Positions 15,643 through 23,584 of a DNA stretch of 32,167 nt are shown here, piece by piece. The position numbers and the translations under genes were made by a program. Every line of letters begins with the position of its first letter. Position 1 is the stretch's first letter. The stretch is from NCBI GenBank assembly GCA_902783365.1, contig CACZQL010000084.1, forward strand, positions 1 to 32,167, given 5' to 3'. The notes under the pieces were generated by a model. That model saw only the letters and a list, made by a program, of their open reading frames with translations. It was not told the origin of the DNA and ran no database searches. Source of the stretch: an uncultured Bacteroidia bacterium. GTDB lineage: Bacteria > Bacteroidota > Bacteroidia > Bacteroidales > F082.

Positions 15643-16860
15643 ATGGAAAAGAAGAAAAACGCCAAAGATACTTTAGAGGTCATCATGACTCGCAATAACT
15701 TCAATAAGGCCGACTTGTTGGAGAATGCCGAAATCATGGGATATAACACGGACCATCAATGGGATGATTTGGGGGTTGAACAAATCAGAAACAAGTTGGT
15801 AAGTGAAATCCTGGCTAATCCTAAAACAATGTTGGTTCGGCTTCCTGCGGAGGAGCTACTGATGTTGAAGATCTTGAAGGATGCGGCTCCGGGCATGAGT
15901 GTGTCGTTTCGCCAGTCGGAGCGAGCTTTTGCAATTTCTTTGTTGGGATTGGCTGAGCAAGTGACTGCTGATGATGAGGAGGAGAAAGTTTTTATCAGTG
16001 AGGATTTCAAAGAAGCCATTCGCCCATTGATTGTTGGGGTGCTCGATGATGAAATGGTTCGATTTCGCATCCTTATCGAGCAGTTTCTTGTGGGGGCATT
16101 GAACCTTTACGGCTTGTTGACTCGTAGCGAGTTGAAAAGAATGTTAAAAGATTATTATGAACTTGAAGACGATGGCAGTGGACTTTTTGAGCATGTATAT
16201 GAACAATCTATCGGCCTTCAGCTCTTGTTCTATGGCGAGAATCGACAAGACGAGGATGGCTTTTTTATTTCGCCATACCTCGTGGATATCGGCTTTGTTG
16301 AAGAAGAGAGGGAGAAACGGCATTTGACAATAGATCTTAAACTTTTTGACGAAAAAACCATTATGGAGGCGGGGGCATGTTTTTTCCCGGTGATACCTAA
16401 CCCCGTCAGTCGAAAGCTGCATAATACCTTTGAGAGGAAGTTTGGTTTCAAGGAGCTGGATGCTTCGTATTGGCAATTCAGGGTATGGCTTGATGTTCAG
16501 GAAGAGAATTCGGTTGATATAGAGGTCATTCAAGAGCTTTTAGATGCTGCTGGATCCCACAACAAAATCAAAGACATTGATGATTTGAATGAGGCGATGG
16601 GTGTAGTGGTGGATTACATGAATCATTCGCCTCGTTGGATTTTTTATGGACGAAGTCCTGTCGATTTGAGGGAGGAGATGCCCCGTTCCACTTCGGCACC
16701 TCGTATTGAGATAGGCCCCAACATGCAGCGTATGGGTTATAGGCAGGAGGAGGTTCAGCATATGGTTGACGCATTATGGAAATCATCGTCGGTTGGCCGC
16801 AATGAGCCCTGTCCCTGCGACAGCGGGAAGAAGTATAAACACTGTTGCGGGAAAGGGTGA
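15643..16860 (+). CDS. SEC-C motif protein of unknown function
   Basis: A 405-aa protein ending in a SEC-C zinc-binding motif (VGRNEPCPCDSGKKYKHCCGKG), the CxC...HC module also found at the end of SecA. In stand-alone proteins this motif mediates zinc-dependent contacts with nucleic acid or protein. The remaining 380 residues are mostly helical and acidic, with no signal peptide or membrane segment, and I recognise no catalytic motif. Base composition is more AT-rich than in the genes to its left, so it may be the first gene of the accessory region. It has a textbook promoter of its own. Confidence 0.85.
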   Translation: MEKKKNAKDTLEVIMTRNNFNKADLLENAEIMGYNTDHQWDDLGVEQIRNKLVSEILANPKTMLVRLPAEELLMLKILKDAAPGMSVSFRQSERAFAISLLGLAEQVTADDEEEKVFISEDFKEAIRPLIVGVLDDEMVRFRILIEQFLVGALNLYGLLTRSELKRMLKDYYELEDDGSGLFEHVYEQSIGLQLLFYGENRQDEDGFFISPYLVDIGFVEEEREKRHLTIDLKLFDEKTIMEAGACFFPVIPNPVSRKLHNTFERKFGFKELDASYWQFRVWLDVQEENSVDIEVIQELLDAAGSHNKIKDIDDLNEAMGVVVDYMNHSPRWIFYGRSPVDLREEMPRSTSAPRIEIGPNMQRMGYRQEEVQHMVDALWKSSSVGRNEPCPCDSGKKYKHCCGKG

Positions 16861-17414
16861 TAAAACCACGGGGGCCAGCGTATTTGTTTTTGCCCCTCAC
16901 TCCAAGACGAGCAATTTTTAAGGCTACAAAAGAGTACATCTTCTGGTGTTTTTTTCACCTTCGGCTACTTTTTTGAGGGCAACAAACCTGAATAATGATG
17001 GAATGATGGAAAGATTCTTTGGCGACTAAAATGCAATGCGTTATTTTACAAAGAAATAATTATATGCCACTACTAAAAGCTTATTTCTTTTTCTCTTCTG
17101 TATTTTTACTCGTTTTACAACACTTTAGTAGCGTAAACGCGTTAGCACTACATAACAGGTATTACAAATACTTTGTCTTTCCTCTTATTCATTCACTATC
17201 TTATAAGTGTTCTCTGAGGCTTTCTCAAGGCTGATTTGCTTTATATAAAACTCAGTTAAACAAACTGCATTATTATTCCTAATAGGAATTATAATTCTTA
17301 TTTTCTAAGTTTTATTTCATTGTATTTCAATATTTTAAAATGTTTAGGAATTATAGTTCCTTGTGTGTATTATGTAATAGATGTTGTTTTGCAATCAAAA
17401 TCAAACTTTCTAAT
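16861..17414. other. AT-rich intergenic region before the RM-like operon
   Basis: About 550 bp with no convincing gene. A 71-codon open frame (17019-17234) is AT-rich and shows no family features. Base composition drops sharply here relative to the left flank. Close to the SEC-C stop is a weak inverted pair (GGGGC / GCCCC) with a T-rich spacer that could help termination. The right part holds the operator-like repeats described separately. No tRNA, integrase or obvious attachment repeat was found. Confidence 0.6.
17275..17361 (+). promoter_or_regulatory. C-box-like operator repeats and putative promoter of the RM-like operon
   Basis: AGGAATTATAATTCTT (17284-17299) and AGGAATTATAGTTCCT (17346-17361) match at 14 of 16 positions. 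Each is an inverted repeat of AGGAA/TTCYT halves. An extra half-site ATTCCT (17275-17280) makes a perfect 15-bp palindrome with the first copy (17275-17289). The copies are 62 bp apart. A candidate promoter (TTG at 17361-17363, then TTGTTTTG at 17384-17391 after 20 bp) would place the right copy over the -33 region. This resembles C-protein operators of restriction-modification systems. Binding by the XRE protein is inferred. Confidence 0.6.
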
Positions 17415-17660
17415 ATGAAAACTGAAATACAGTACAGAAAAGCAATTGGCGGCGCATTACTAGATAAACGCAACTCAATGACCGAGGATGGAATTAAAGC
17501 CACACAAGAAGATGTAGCCTTTCAAGCGGGCATCTCAACTCGTTATTATGGCTCAATAGAACGGGGGATGGTAACACCATCAGTTTACACTTTGGCTAAA
17601 ATTGCCGAGGCTTTCCAGATGTCACTGCATGAACTCTGCGAACTAATTGAGAATTACTAA
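17415..17660 (+). CDS. XRE-family helix-turn-helix protein, probable controller (C) protein
   Basis: An 81-aa single-domain HTH protein: TQEDVAFQAGISTRYYGSIERG is the helix-turn-helix, followed by TPSVYTLAKIAEAFQMSLHELC. Size and layout are those of restriction-modification controller proteins, which first activate and then repress their own operon. The frame is open to an ATG at 17340, but that extension would run through the right-hand operator repeat and reads as cysteine-rich low-complexity sequence, so I chose ATG 17415. It lies 29 bp before the AIPR gene. Confidence 0.85.
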   Translation: MKTEIQYRKAIGGALLDKRNSMTEDGIKATQEDVAFQAGISTRYYGSIERGMVTPSVYTLAKIAEAFQMSLHELCELIENY

Positions 17661-17689
17661 AGAATAAAAACAACATAATAAACAATCAT

Positions 17690-19765
17690 ATGACACAGCA
17701 AGAAAAACAATTTCTCTCCGATTTTATGGAGATGATTAATGAGGCAGCCAGTAATAATGGTACTAAAATCGAAACCGAATTAACCAAAGCCATTATTGAA
17801 TATGTTGTAGATAATGGCGAGGCTCTGTCCCCTGAAATTTGCGAATGCCAAAGTGATTCAATAAGTGAAAAATTCACAGGACGCTATCGCTTAAATGCTT
17901 TTGATTATTCTGAAACCACTGGAATTCTTGATTTATTTGGCACCATCTATTATGAAGGCCAAAGTCCTACCTTACCAATTAGTACTGCTCAACGAATGGT
18001 CAACGATCTTGCAATGCTTTTGCATGTTGCAATAGACGGATCAGAGGCGAAGAAAATCTACCGAGACAAAGACCCGGATGTTGCAGAAGTACTTGATATG
18101 ATGAAGGAAGAATACAAACAAAAGCACATAGAGCTCATCAGATTTTTTGTTCTTTCCAACGGTTTTGCTGCTGATGACCTTGAATTACCAGATGGCGAAT
18201 TCCAACACAAGACGGACAATAATATAATTCCAATAGAATATCATTTTTGGGATATGGGGGAAGTATTAAAAGCCGAGCAACTTCGACAAAACAACAACGA
18301 AATACTTATTTCCTTCCAAGATGAGTACCAAACCAACTTAGAATGTATTGAAACTTATGACGATGTAAACAACATTCGTTCATTCCTCACAATAATGCCA
18401 GCTATTACCCTGGCAAAAATCTACCACAAGTATAAAGTTCGTCTCATTGACAAGAATGTTAGAAACTTTCTTGGCGGGAAAATTAAAGTAAATAACGAAA
18501 TGGCCAAGACTATTGTCGAAACCCCAGAGCTCTTTTTCTCTTACAACAATGGGATTTCATCTACTGCCGCGAATGTCGAGGTTAAAACAGACGAAAACGG
18601 ACGAAAGTATATCGCATCTATTCGAAATTGGCATATCGTAAATGGGGGGCAGACAACATCAACTATTTATAATGCATATCGGCAGAAACAAACTGCACAA
18701 AACCTTTCAAAAGCATTTGTTGCGGTAAAAGTATCAGAAGTTAAAGAAAACGACACCTCACCTCTTGTTGGAAACATTGCAAAATTTGCCAACTCGCAAA
18801 CTAAAATCAAAGACTCGGACTTATCCGCAAATGCTCCATATATGCTTGACCTTGAAAAGCAATCGAGAATACAATGGACTTCATCTACGCATCCAACTTT
18901 GTGGTACTTTGAGCGTTTACGAGGACAATTTCTTACCGACAAAGGAATGGCAGGAGGTCCTGGAACTCTTAAAGTCAAAAAATTTGAAGAAGAACGACCT
19001 CAATCTCAAAGATTCAATAAAACAGATGTGGCAAAACTTGAAATGGCATGGAAAGACAAACCGTTTGATGCTTGTAAAGGTGGGGAAGTATGTTTTGATA
19101 AATTCTGGAAAATAAGCAAAGATGAAACACCAATTGTCGATAGCACATATTTTCAAAATATTGTGGCAAAGTTTATTATATATAAACGCATTGATTCTTT
19201 GCTCAAAATGGAAGGGAACAAAGGCCATGCGAGTATCATAGCCAACTATACTCTAGCATTACTTTCTCTTCGTTCACAGAACAAAATTGATTTACATTAT
19301 ATTTGGGAAAACCAAAATGTACAAGACGACCTCATACCTACCATTAAAGAATGTATTCGTGCAATTTCTGATCAGCTGAGATTAATCGGAAGCGATAGCG
19401 GGAAAAACCCACAAACAGAATCAAAAAAAATAGACTTCTGGAATACTATTCAAAACAAAACATTAAATATTACTATTCCAGAATCAGTGCTTCTTGACGA
19501 ATCTGAAAATGAAATAATAACCGAGGAGCAGAAACAAGCCATTGAGAAAGTAATATCTCGTGGCGCAGATTTCTGGAGAAATCTTTCTGCTTGGAGTAAA
19601 AAGGAAGGTCGAACACGAATGTCAATAATGGAGAAGAAAAAAGTTGACCACCTTGCTTCTTCGATTGAACGAAATAAAGATATTAAAGCAAAATTGGCAG
19701 AAGACTGTGAACGCTCACTCCGCTTAGCCCAAGATGCAGGATTTAATCCTGAGCTCATTTATTAA
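17690..19765 (+). CDS. AIPR-family protein (abortive infection / RM-associated)
   Basis: A 691-aa soluble protein with the AIPR domain. The diagnostic block is FFSYNNGISSTAANVEVK (about residues 280-300), then WHIVNGGQTTSTIYNAYRQ (about 312-331), then FANSQTKIKDSDLSAN. The N-terminal part has the family's typical 'L-x-L-F' strand (TTGILDLFGTIYYE). AIPR proteins were named from abortive phage-resistance loci and often lie inside restriction-modification operons, but their biochemical activity is not established to my knowledge. Here it sits between the controller and the C5 methyltransferase (10-bp gap), so it is the first candidate for the restricting or effector component. Codon and base usage are AT-rich. 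Confidence 0.88.
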   Translation: MTQQEKQFLSDFMEMINEAASNNGTKIETELTKAIIEYVVDNGEALSPEICECQSDSISEKFTGRYRLNAFDYSETTGILDLFGTIYYEGQSPTLPISTAQRMVNDLAMLLHVAIDGSEAKKIYRDKDPDVAEVLDMMKEEYKQKHIELIRFFVLSNGFAADDLELPDGEFQHKTDNNIIPIEYHFWDMGEVLKAEQLRQNNNEILISFQDEYQTNLECIETYDDVNNIRSFLTIMPAITLAKIYHKYKVRLIDKNVRNFLGGKIKVNNEMAKTIVETPELFFSYNNGISSTAANVEVKTDENGRKYIASIRNWHIVNGGQTTSTIYNAYRQKQTAQNLSKAFVAVKVSEVKENDTSPLVGNIAKFANSQTKIKDSDLSANAPYMLDLEKQSRIQWTSSTHPTLWYFERLRGQFLTDKGMAGGPGTLKVKKFEEERPQSQRFNKTDVAKLEMAWKDKPFDACKGGEVCFDKFWKISKDETPIVDSTYFQNIVAKFIIYKRIDSLLKMEGNKGHASIIANYTLALLSLRSQNKIDLHYIWENQNVQDDLIPTIKECIRAISDQLRLIGSDSGKNPQTESKKIDFWNTIQNKTLNITIPESVLLDESENEIITEEQKQAIEKVISRGADFWRNLSAWSKKEGRTRMSIMEKKKVDHLASSIERNKDIKAKLAEDCERSLRLAQDAGFNPELIY

Positions 19766-19775
19766 GGTGTAAGTT

Positions 19776-20783
19776 ATGAACAAGCAGAGTAAAAGAAAAA
19801 AAGCATTAAGAGTCTTTGAGGCTTTTGCCGGGTATGGAGGCGCTTCCTATGGCTTACAACGATCTGGAATCAAATACAAAGTAATAGGCTTTTCTGAAAT
19901 AGATCCTAGTGCCAATAGAATACTCCACCAAAACTTCCCTAATATCAAAAACTATGGAGATATTATTAGTATCAGAGAAGATTTGGAAAGAAACATAAAA
20001 GCTATACCCGATTTTGACTTCTTCACTGGTGGATTTCCATGTCAGCCATTTTCTTCTGCGGGACTAATGCAAGGGGAAAAAGACGAACAAGGACGAGGCA
20101 CATTAATTCACGAAATAATACGTATTTGCCAAATCAAAAAGCCCAATTACATTTTATTAGAAAATGTTAAAGGTTTTCTTGCAGACAGGTTCAAACCGAC
20201 AAGGGAAGCATTAAAAGAAGGGCTAAAAGATTATCATATACGTATGGAAGTGCTCAATTCGAAAGATTATGGAATTCCCCAAAATAGAGAACGGCTATGG
20301 ATTTTTGCAAGTAGAAATGAACTACCCATAGAGTTTACTTTAATTCCACAAAAGCCCGAAGGAGAAAGACCGCGACTAAAAGAGTTTTTAGATGCAAATC
20401 CCCCTGAAGAGGTTTATTTAACAGAAAAACAAGTAGAGCATCTTCAAGTGGTACACGGCAAACATGGACTGAAAAGTTTTGTTGTAGAAGAACCCCTTTG
20501 TTTAGACATTTACAACCATAAAATCAAAACGGATGGTTTATGCAACACGATAACAGAACCAAGCCATAATATTACACGAATTGTTGAACCTGTTGGAGTA
20601 GACGGCAAATTGCGGGTTCGTAAACTATCTATCGCAGAACAATTTCGTTTGATGGGATTTGAAGACGGAGAAATCACCTTCCCAGATGATTTGAATTATA
20701 GACAAATCTCAGCAAGAGCAGGTAACGGATGGGATGTAAATTTGGTAGGTATATTGTTAAACCACATATTTTCACAACTATGA
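19776..20783 (+). CDS. DNA (cytosine-5-)-methyltransferase
   Basis: A 335-aa C5-cytosine methyltransferase with the expected motif order: motif I VFEAFAGYGGASYGL, motif IV GGFPCQPFSSAG with catalytic Cys89, motif VI ILLENVKGF, motif VIII QNRERLWIFAS, a target-recognition region of about 90 residues, CNTITEPSHNITRI, and motifs IX-X LSIAEQFRLMGF and RAGNGWDVNLVGILL. It would methylate a specific sequence and protect the host genome from a partner nuclease. The recognition sequence cannot be read from this. Its stop overlaps the next gene's start (ATGA), so the downstream unknown protein is probably made stoichiometrically with it. Confidence 0.95.
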   Translation: MNKQSKRKKALRVFEAFAGYGGASYGLQRSGIKYKVIGFSEIDPSANRILHQNFPNIKNYGDIISIREDLERNIKAIPDFDFFTGGFPCQPFSSAGLMQGEKDEQGRGTLIHEIIRICQIKKPNYILLENVKGFLADRFKPTREALKEGLKDYHIRMEVLNSKDYGIPQNRERLWIFASRNELPIEFTLIPQKPEGERPRLKEFLDANPPEEVYLTEKQVEHLQVVHGKHGLKSFVVEEPLCLDIYNHKIKTDGLCNTITEPSHNITRIVEPVGVDGKLRVRKLSIAEQFRLMGFEDGEITFPDDLNYRQISARAGNGWDVNLVGILLNHIFSQL

Positions 20784-21376
20784 TTATTGATCTGGCTTCA
20801 TTCGCATTTGGCTGTAATCTCATTGAGGGTACAGGAACTCCTCCATGGGGAACAGCTTTGGGGCAACAAAAACCTGACTATGCTTTCTCACACGAAGGTT
20901 GTAAAGAACTATTAACAAGCATGGTGTATAATATTGTACCTCTTACACAAGTTTATCTTCCAATTGGACGAGGGGGTAATGTTGTGTCAGGGCAAGAAGA
21001 TGCTAATATTCAACTTGCCTCGGTGTTTCATCATGTTTTTGTAAATGGTAAAAAAATCAACAAGCCATTTACGATGATTATCTACAAGGAAGATTCTCTT
21101 TCTCACCCCGGTCGCAGACATCTAAAATACAACCCTAAAATATCTTTTCGACAAAAAAATGGGTTTGTTTGTACAAACGAAGATTTTTTAAGAGATGTTC
21201 GTAATACGTTTTCTCTTTCAGAAAATGCCTGTTGGTTTGTGTATAAAATAGATGCTTCCATTCAAACCGAACTGCATCTTTCTGCCATCTTTGTTGACAA
21301 ACAACACTCTGTCACATATCCTGACAGCCGTACTCGCAAACAAGCTTGGCAACAACTAATCGAATTAGAAAGATAA
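20780..21376 (+). CDS. Unknown protein of the RM-like operon
   Basis: A 198-aa soluble protein that I do not recognise. The start MIIDLASFAFG (ATG 20780) overlaps the methyltransferase stop by 4 bp. A longer upstream frame lies inside the methyltransferase and is rejected. There is no signal peptide, membrane helix or zinc motif. A charged strand-like core (INKPFTMIIYKED) and a basic helical end (DSRTRKQAWQQLIELER) are visible, but no clear PD-(D/E)xK, HNH or GIY-YIG signature. Position suggests an R, specificity or accessory subunit of the system, or an anti-phage effector. Function stays open. Confidence 0.75.
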   Translation: MIIDLASFAFGCNLIEGTGTPPWGTALGQQKPDYAFSHEGCKELLTSMVYNIVPLTQVYLPIGRGGNVVSGQEDANIQLASVFHHVFVNGKKINKPFTMIIYKEDSLSHPGRRHLKYNPKISFRQKNGFVCTNEDFLRDVRNTFSLSENACWFVYKIDASIQTELHLSAIFVDKQHSVTYPDSRTRKQAWQQLIELER

Positions 21377-21407
21377 TTCCTATGCTCTTCTTTTGGGGAG
21401 TTATTTG

Positions 21408-21415
21408 TATTTTTG
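21408..21415 (+). promoter_or_regulatory. -7 promoter box for the AlbA_2 gene
   Basis: TATTTTTG matches TAnnTTTG 37 bp before the ATG at 21453. A TTTG at 21392-21395 is too close (12 bp) to be a standard -33 box. The box suggests the gene can be transcribed separately from the RM-like operon, which ends 76 bp upstream. Confidence 0.45.
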
Positions 21416-21452
21416 TGGTTCAAGGATCTATTAAGCATGAAACGGAATTAAT

Positions 21453-23213
21453 ATGGCACTGAAAAGATTTACAATACCGGAATTGCAGCAAATGCGTGAG
21501 TCAGAAGACCATGTGGAGTTCAAAAAAGGTGAGTGTGGCAATGTCTCATATAATGGCGGCGACAAAGTAAAACCAAAAGACCGTCGCAAATGCATTTTGG
21601 GATATGTTATAGCTCTTTGCAACGAAGGAGGAGGGAGGATGGTCATCGGTATGCATGACGGTTATCCACATAAAGTGACAGGTACCAAACAGAATGAGAA
21701 TTCCCTTGGTGAGTTGGAAAGTAATATCTATCGAGACACAGGCATTCGCCCTGAGGTATATGAATTGTTTGAGGATGAAGTAAACAGAAAGGGACGTGTG
21801 GTGGTTATTGAGGTTCCGTCAAGACCAATAGGTAAGGTATATAGATTTGAAGATGTCGCTTTGATGAGAATTGGAGAAGATTTGATACCCATGGATGACA
21901 AGGTTCTTCTTTCTATCCTTCAGGAACAAGAACCTGATTTCTCCGAACAGTTCTGTGAAGATGCAACACTTGACGATTTGGATCCAGAAGCCATCAAGGT
22001 GATGAAAAAGAAGTACGCAAAAAAACAGAAGAATCCATCGTTCGAATCATTAGAGGACAGACAGGCGTTAAGCGATTTGCATTTAATCGAAGGAAACAAA
22101 ATAACAAATGCCGCTGTATTACTTGTGGGTAAAGAACCATTAATTAATAAACACTTTCCCCAAGCTAAGGTTATGCTTGAATACCGCAATACAGAGGCAC
22201 AGATACATTTTGACAACCGACTGCAGTTTGGAGAACCTTTCTTTATTTTGATTGACAAATTATGGGACGCTATTAATATGCGAAACGGATCGGTGCCGGT
22301 CAGAGAAGATTCATATATTTTTGATATACCATTCTTTAACGAAGATGTAATCAGAGAATTAATAAACAACGCTTTTGCGCATCGTGACTATCGAAAAAAT
22401 AGTGAGATTGTAGTAAAGCAATATCCCGCTAGGCTTGATGTGTTGAATGCTGGAGGTTTTCCAAGTGGGGTCACTGTAGATACATTGTTGACAGCGCCAA
22501 GTACACCCAGAAACAGATTACTGGCCGATGTGCTTTCGAAAACAGGTATCGTGGAGCGTTCTGGTCAAGGTATAGACAAGATTTTTCTTCTCACTTTATC
22601 GGAGGGCAAGCCAAAACCCGACTATTCAAAAAGTGATGACTTCACTGTTGTAGTCAAATTGCTGGCCACAGTAAAAGACAAGGCTTTTGCAATGTTTGTC
22701 CAAGGAATACAAGATAGTTTACCAGAGGACAAAAAACTTAATGTTTTTGATGTGTTGGCTCTCTGCGAGATCAGAGATGGACAAAAAAAGCCAAGTGACA
22801 AGCAAATCACCCATAAGTTAGAACAAATGGGCTACATTGAAAAGCATGGGAAAACAAATGCCATCTACTATATTCTACCACGCCACTACTATGAATTGGC
22901 GGGTGATATGGCAGCATACTCGTTGGCTACTGACTGGGACATAAACCAAGTTTGGGCGGTGATATTTCCGTTTATTCAGAAATATGGCAAAGCAAAACGA
23001 TCGGACATAATAAAAATCATAGGCAATCATCTTTCCGAAAAGCAAATTAGACGATATTTGGAAGTGCTTAAAGCCAATGGATTCCTAAAAAAAGAAGGAC
23101 AGAACAGAGCTACAACTTATTTATTAGGTGAAGCTTATGCCGCCAACAATAAATTAATCAGTAAGGCACTCGCCGTAGGATTACAAGAGCTTAAAGAACA
23201 AGGTGAGATTTAA
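21453..23213 (+). CDS. Schlafen/AlbA_2-domain ATP-binding protein with winged-helix C-terminus
   Basis: A 586-aa protein. Residues about 12-130 form an AlbA_2 (Schlafen-type) domain: EDHVEFKKGECG, then VIALCNEGGGRMVIGMHDG. Residues about 300-380 carry the associated ATPase-like module with ELINNAFAHRDYRKN, AGGFPSGVT, APSTPRNRLLADVL and IVERSGQGIDKIF. The C-terminus has two winged-helix-like segments (about 440-475 and 505-555). Such proteins are widespread in accessory regions next to RM and toxin genes; most are annotated as regulators, and some AlbA_2/Schlafen-type domains act on RNA. This one probably belongs to the defence-like island, but a separate role is possible. Confidence 0.87.
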   Translation: MALKRFTIPELQQMRESEDHVEFKKGECGNVSYNGGDKVKPKDRRKCILGYVIALCNEGGGRMVIGMHDGYPHKVTGTKQNENSLGELESNIYRDTGIRPEVYELFEDEVNRKGRVVVIEVPSRPIGKVYRFEDVALMRIGEDLIPMDDKVLLSILQEQEPDFSEQFCEDATLDDLDPEAIKVMKKKYAKKQKNPSFESLEDRQALSDLHLIEGNKITNAAVLLVGKEPLINKHFPQAKVMLEYRNTEAQIHFDNRLQFGEPFFILIDKLWDAINMRNGSVPVREDSYIFDIPFFNEDVIRELINNAFAHRDYRKNSEIVVKQYPARLDVLNAGGFPSGVTVDTLLTAPSTPRNRLLADVLSKTGIVERSGQGIDKIFLLTLSEGKPKPDYSKSDDFTVVVKLLATVKDKAFAMFVQGIQDSLPEDKKLNVFDVLALCEIRDGQKKPSDKQITHKLEQMGYIEKHGKTNAIYYILPRHYYELAGDMAAYSLATDWDINQVWAVIFPFIQKYGKAKRSDIIKIIGNHLSEKQIRRYLEVLKANGFLKKEGQNRATTYLLGEAYAANNKLISKALAVGLQELKEQGEI

Positions 23214-23584
23214 TAGTCCAAGAAAGGGCAGATAAAAGGGCAGATAAAAGGGTGTAAGAACTTGTAAAACAAAGGCTATTTCTTATATAATGAATTGTAA
23301 ATCAATTAATTTAAAATGGCGAATAAAAGGGCGAATAAAAGGGCTGATAAAAGACAGACAATAAAAGAAAACAATTATCCCCCATGCAAATCCCCCTAGA
23401 CCAATTCGAACAAATGTGGTAATGGAATATGTGTGCGGCTGTCCTTACGACCAAGGTCCTCTGATATAAACTGGTTTAACAGATTTAAATGAAACACGCA
23501 TAATTTAATCAAAAGAGCTTTGCAATATATTGTAAATCAAACAAATACAAAAACAAAGAAATAAACAACTAATACCATAATACC
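23214..23584. other. Repeat-bearing AT-rich intergenic stretch
   Basis: About 370 bp without a convincing gene. It contains dodecamer repeats: GGGCAGATAAAA twice (23226-23249), and after a spacer GGCGAATAAAA-type units (23317-23352: two GGCGAATAAAA and one GGGCTGATAAAA). It also has a 12-bp direct repeat ATTGTAAATCAA at 23294-23305 and 23529-23540. A 27-codon frame at 23316-23399 is driven by the repeats and is not called as a gene. Translated in frame after the AlbA_2 stop, the first repeat gives KKGQIKGQIKG, like repeat linkers often seen in this protein family. Confidence 0.6.

Noticed and set aside
17019-17234. 71-codon open frame before the controller gene
   Set aside because: AT-rich, with no family features, in a region that holds the operator-like repeats; chance open frame is more likely.
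17340-17414. Upstream start for the XRE controller gene at 17340
   Set aside because: It would place coding sequence over the right-hand operator repeat and the candidate promoter and adds a Cys-rich low-complexity stretch absent from this family.
23316-23399. 27-codon frame MANKRANKRADKR...
   Set aside because: Its content comes from the dodecamer repeat; there is no promoter box and no independent support.
23294-23540. 12-bp direct repeat ATTGTAAATCAA as an attachment site of an excised element
   Set aside because: The repeat is short and AT-rich in an AT-rich region, and encloses no mobility gene; chance is a sufficient explanation.
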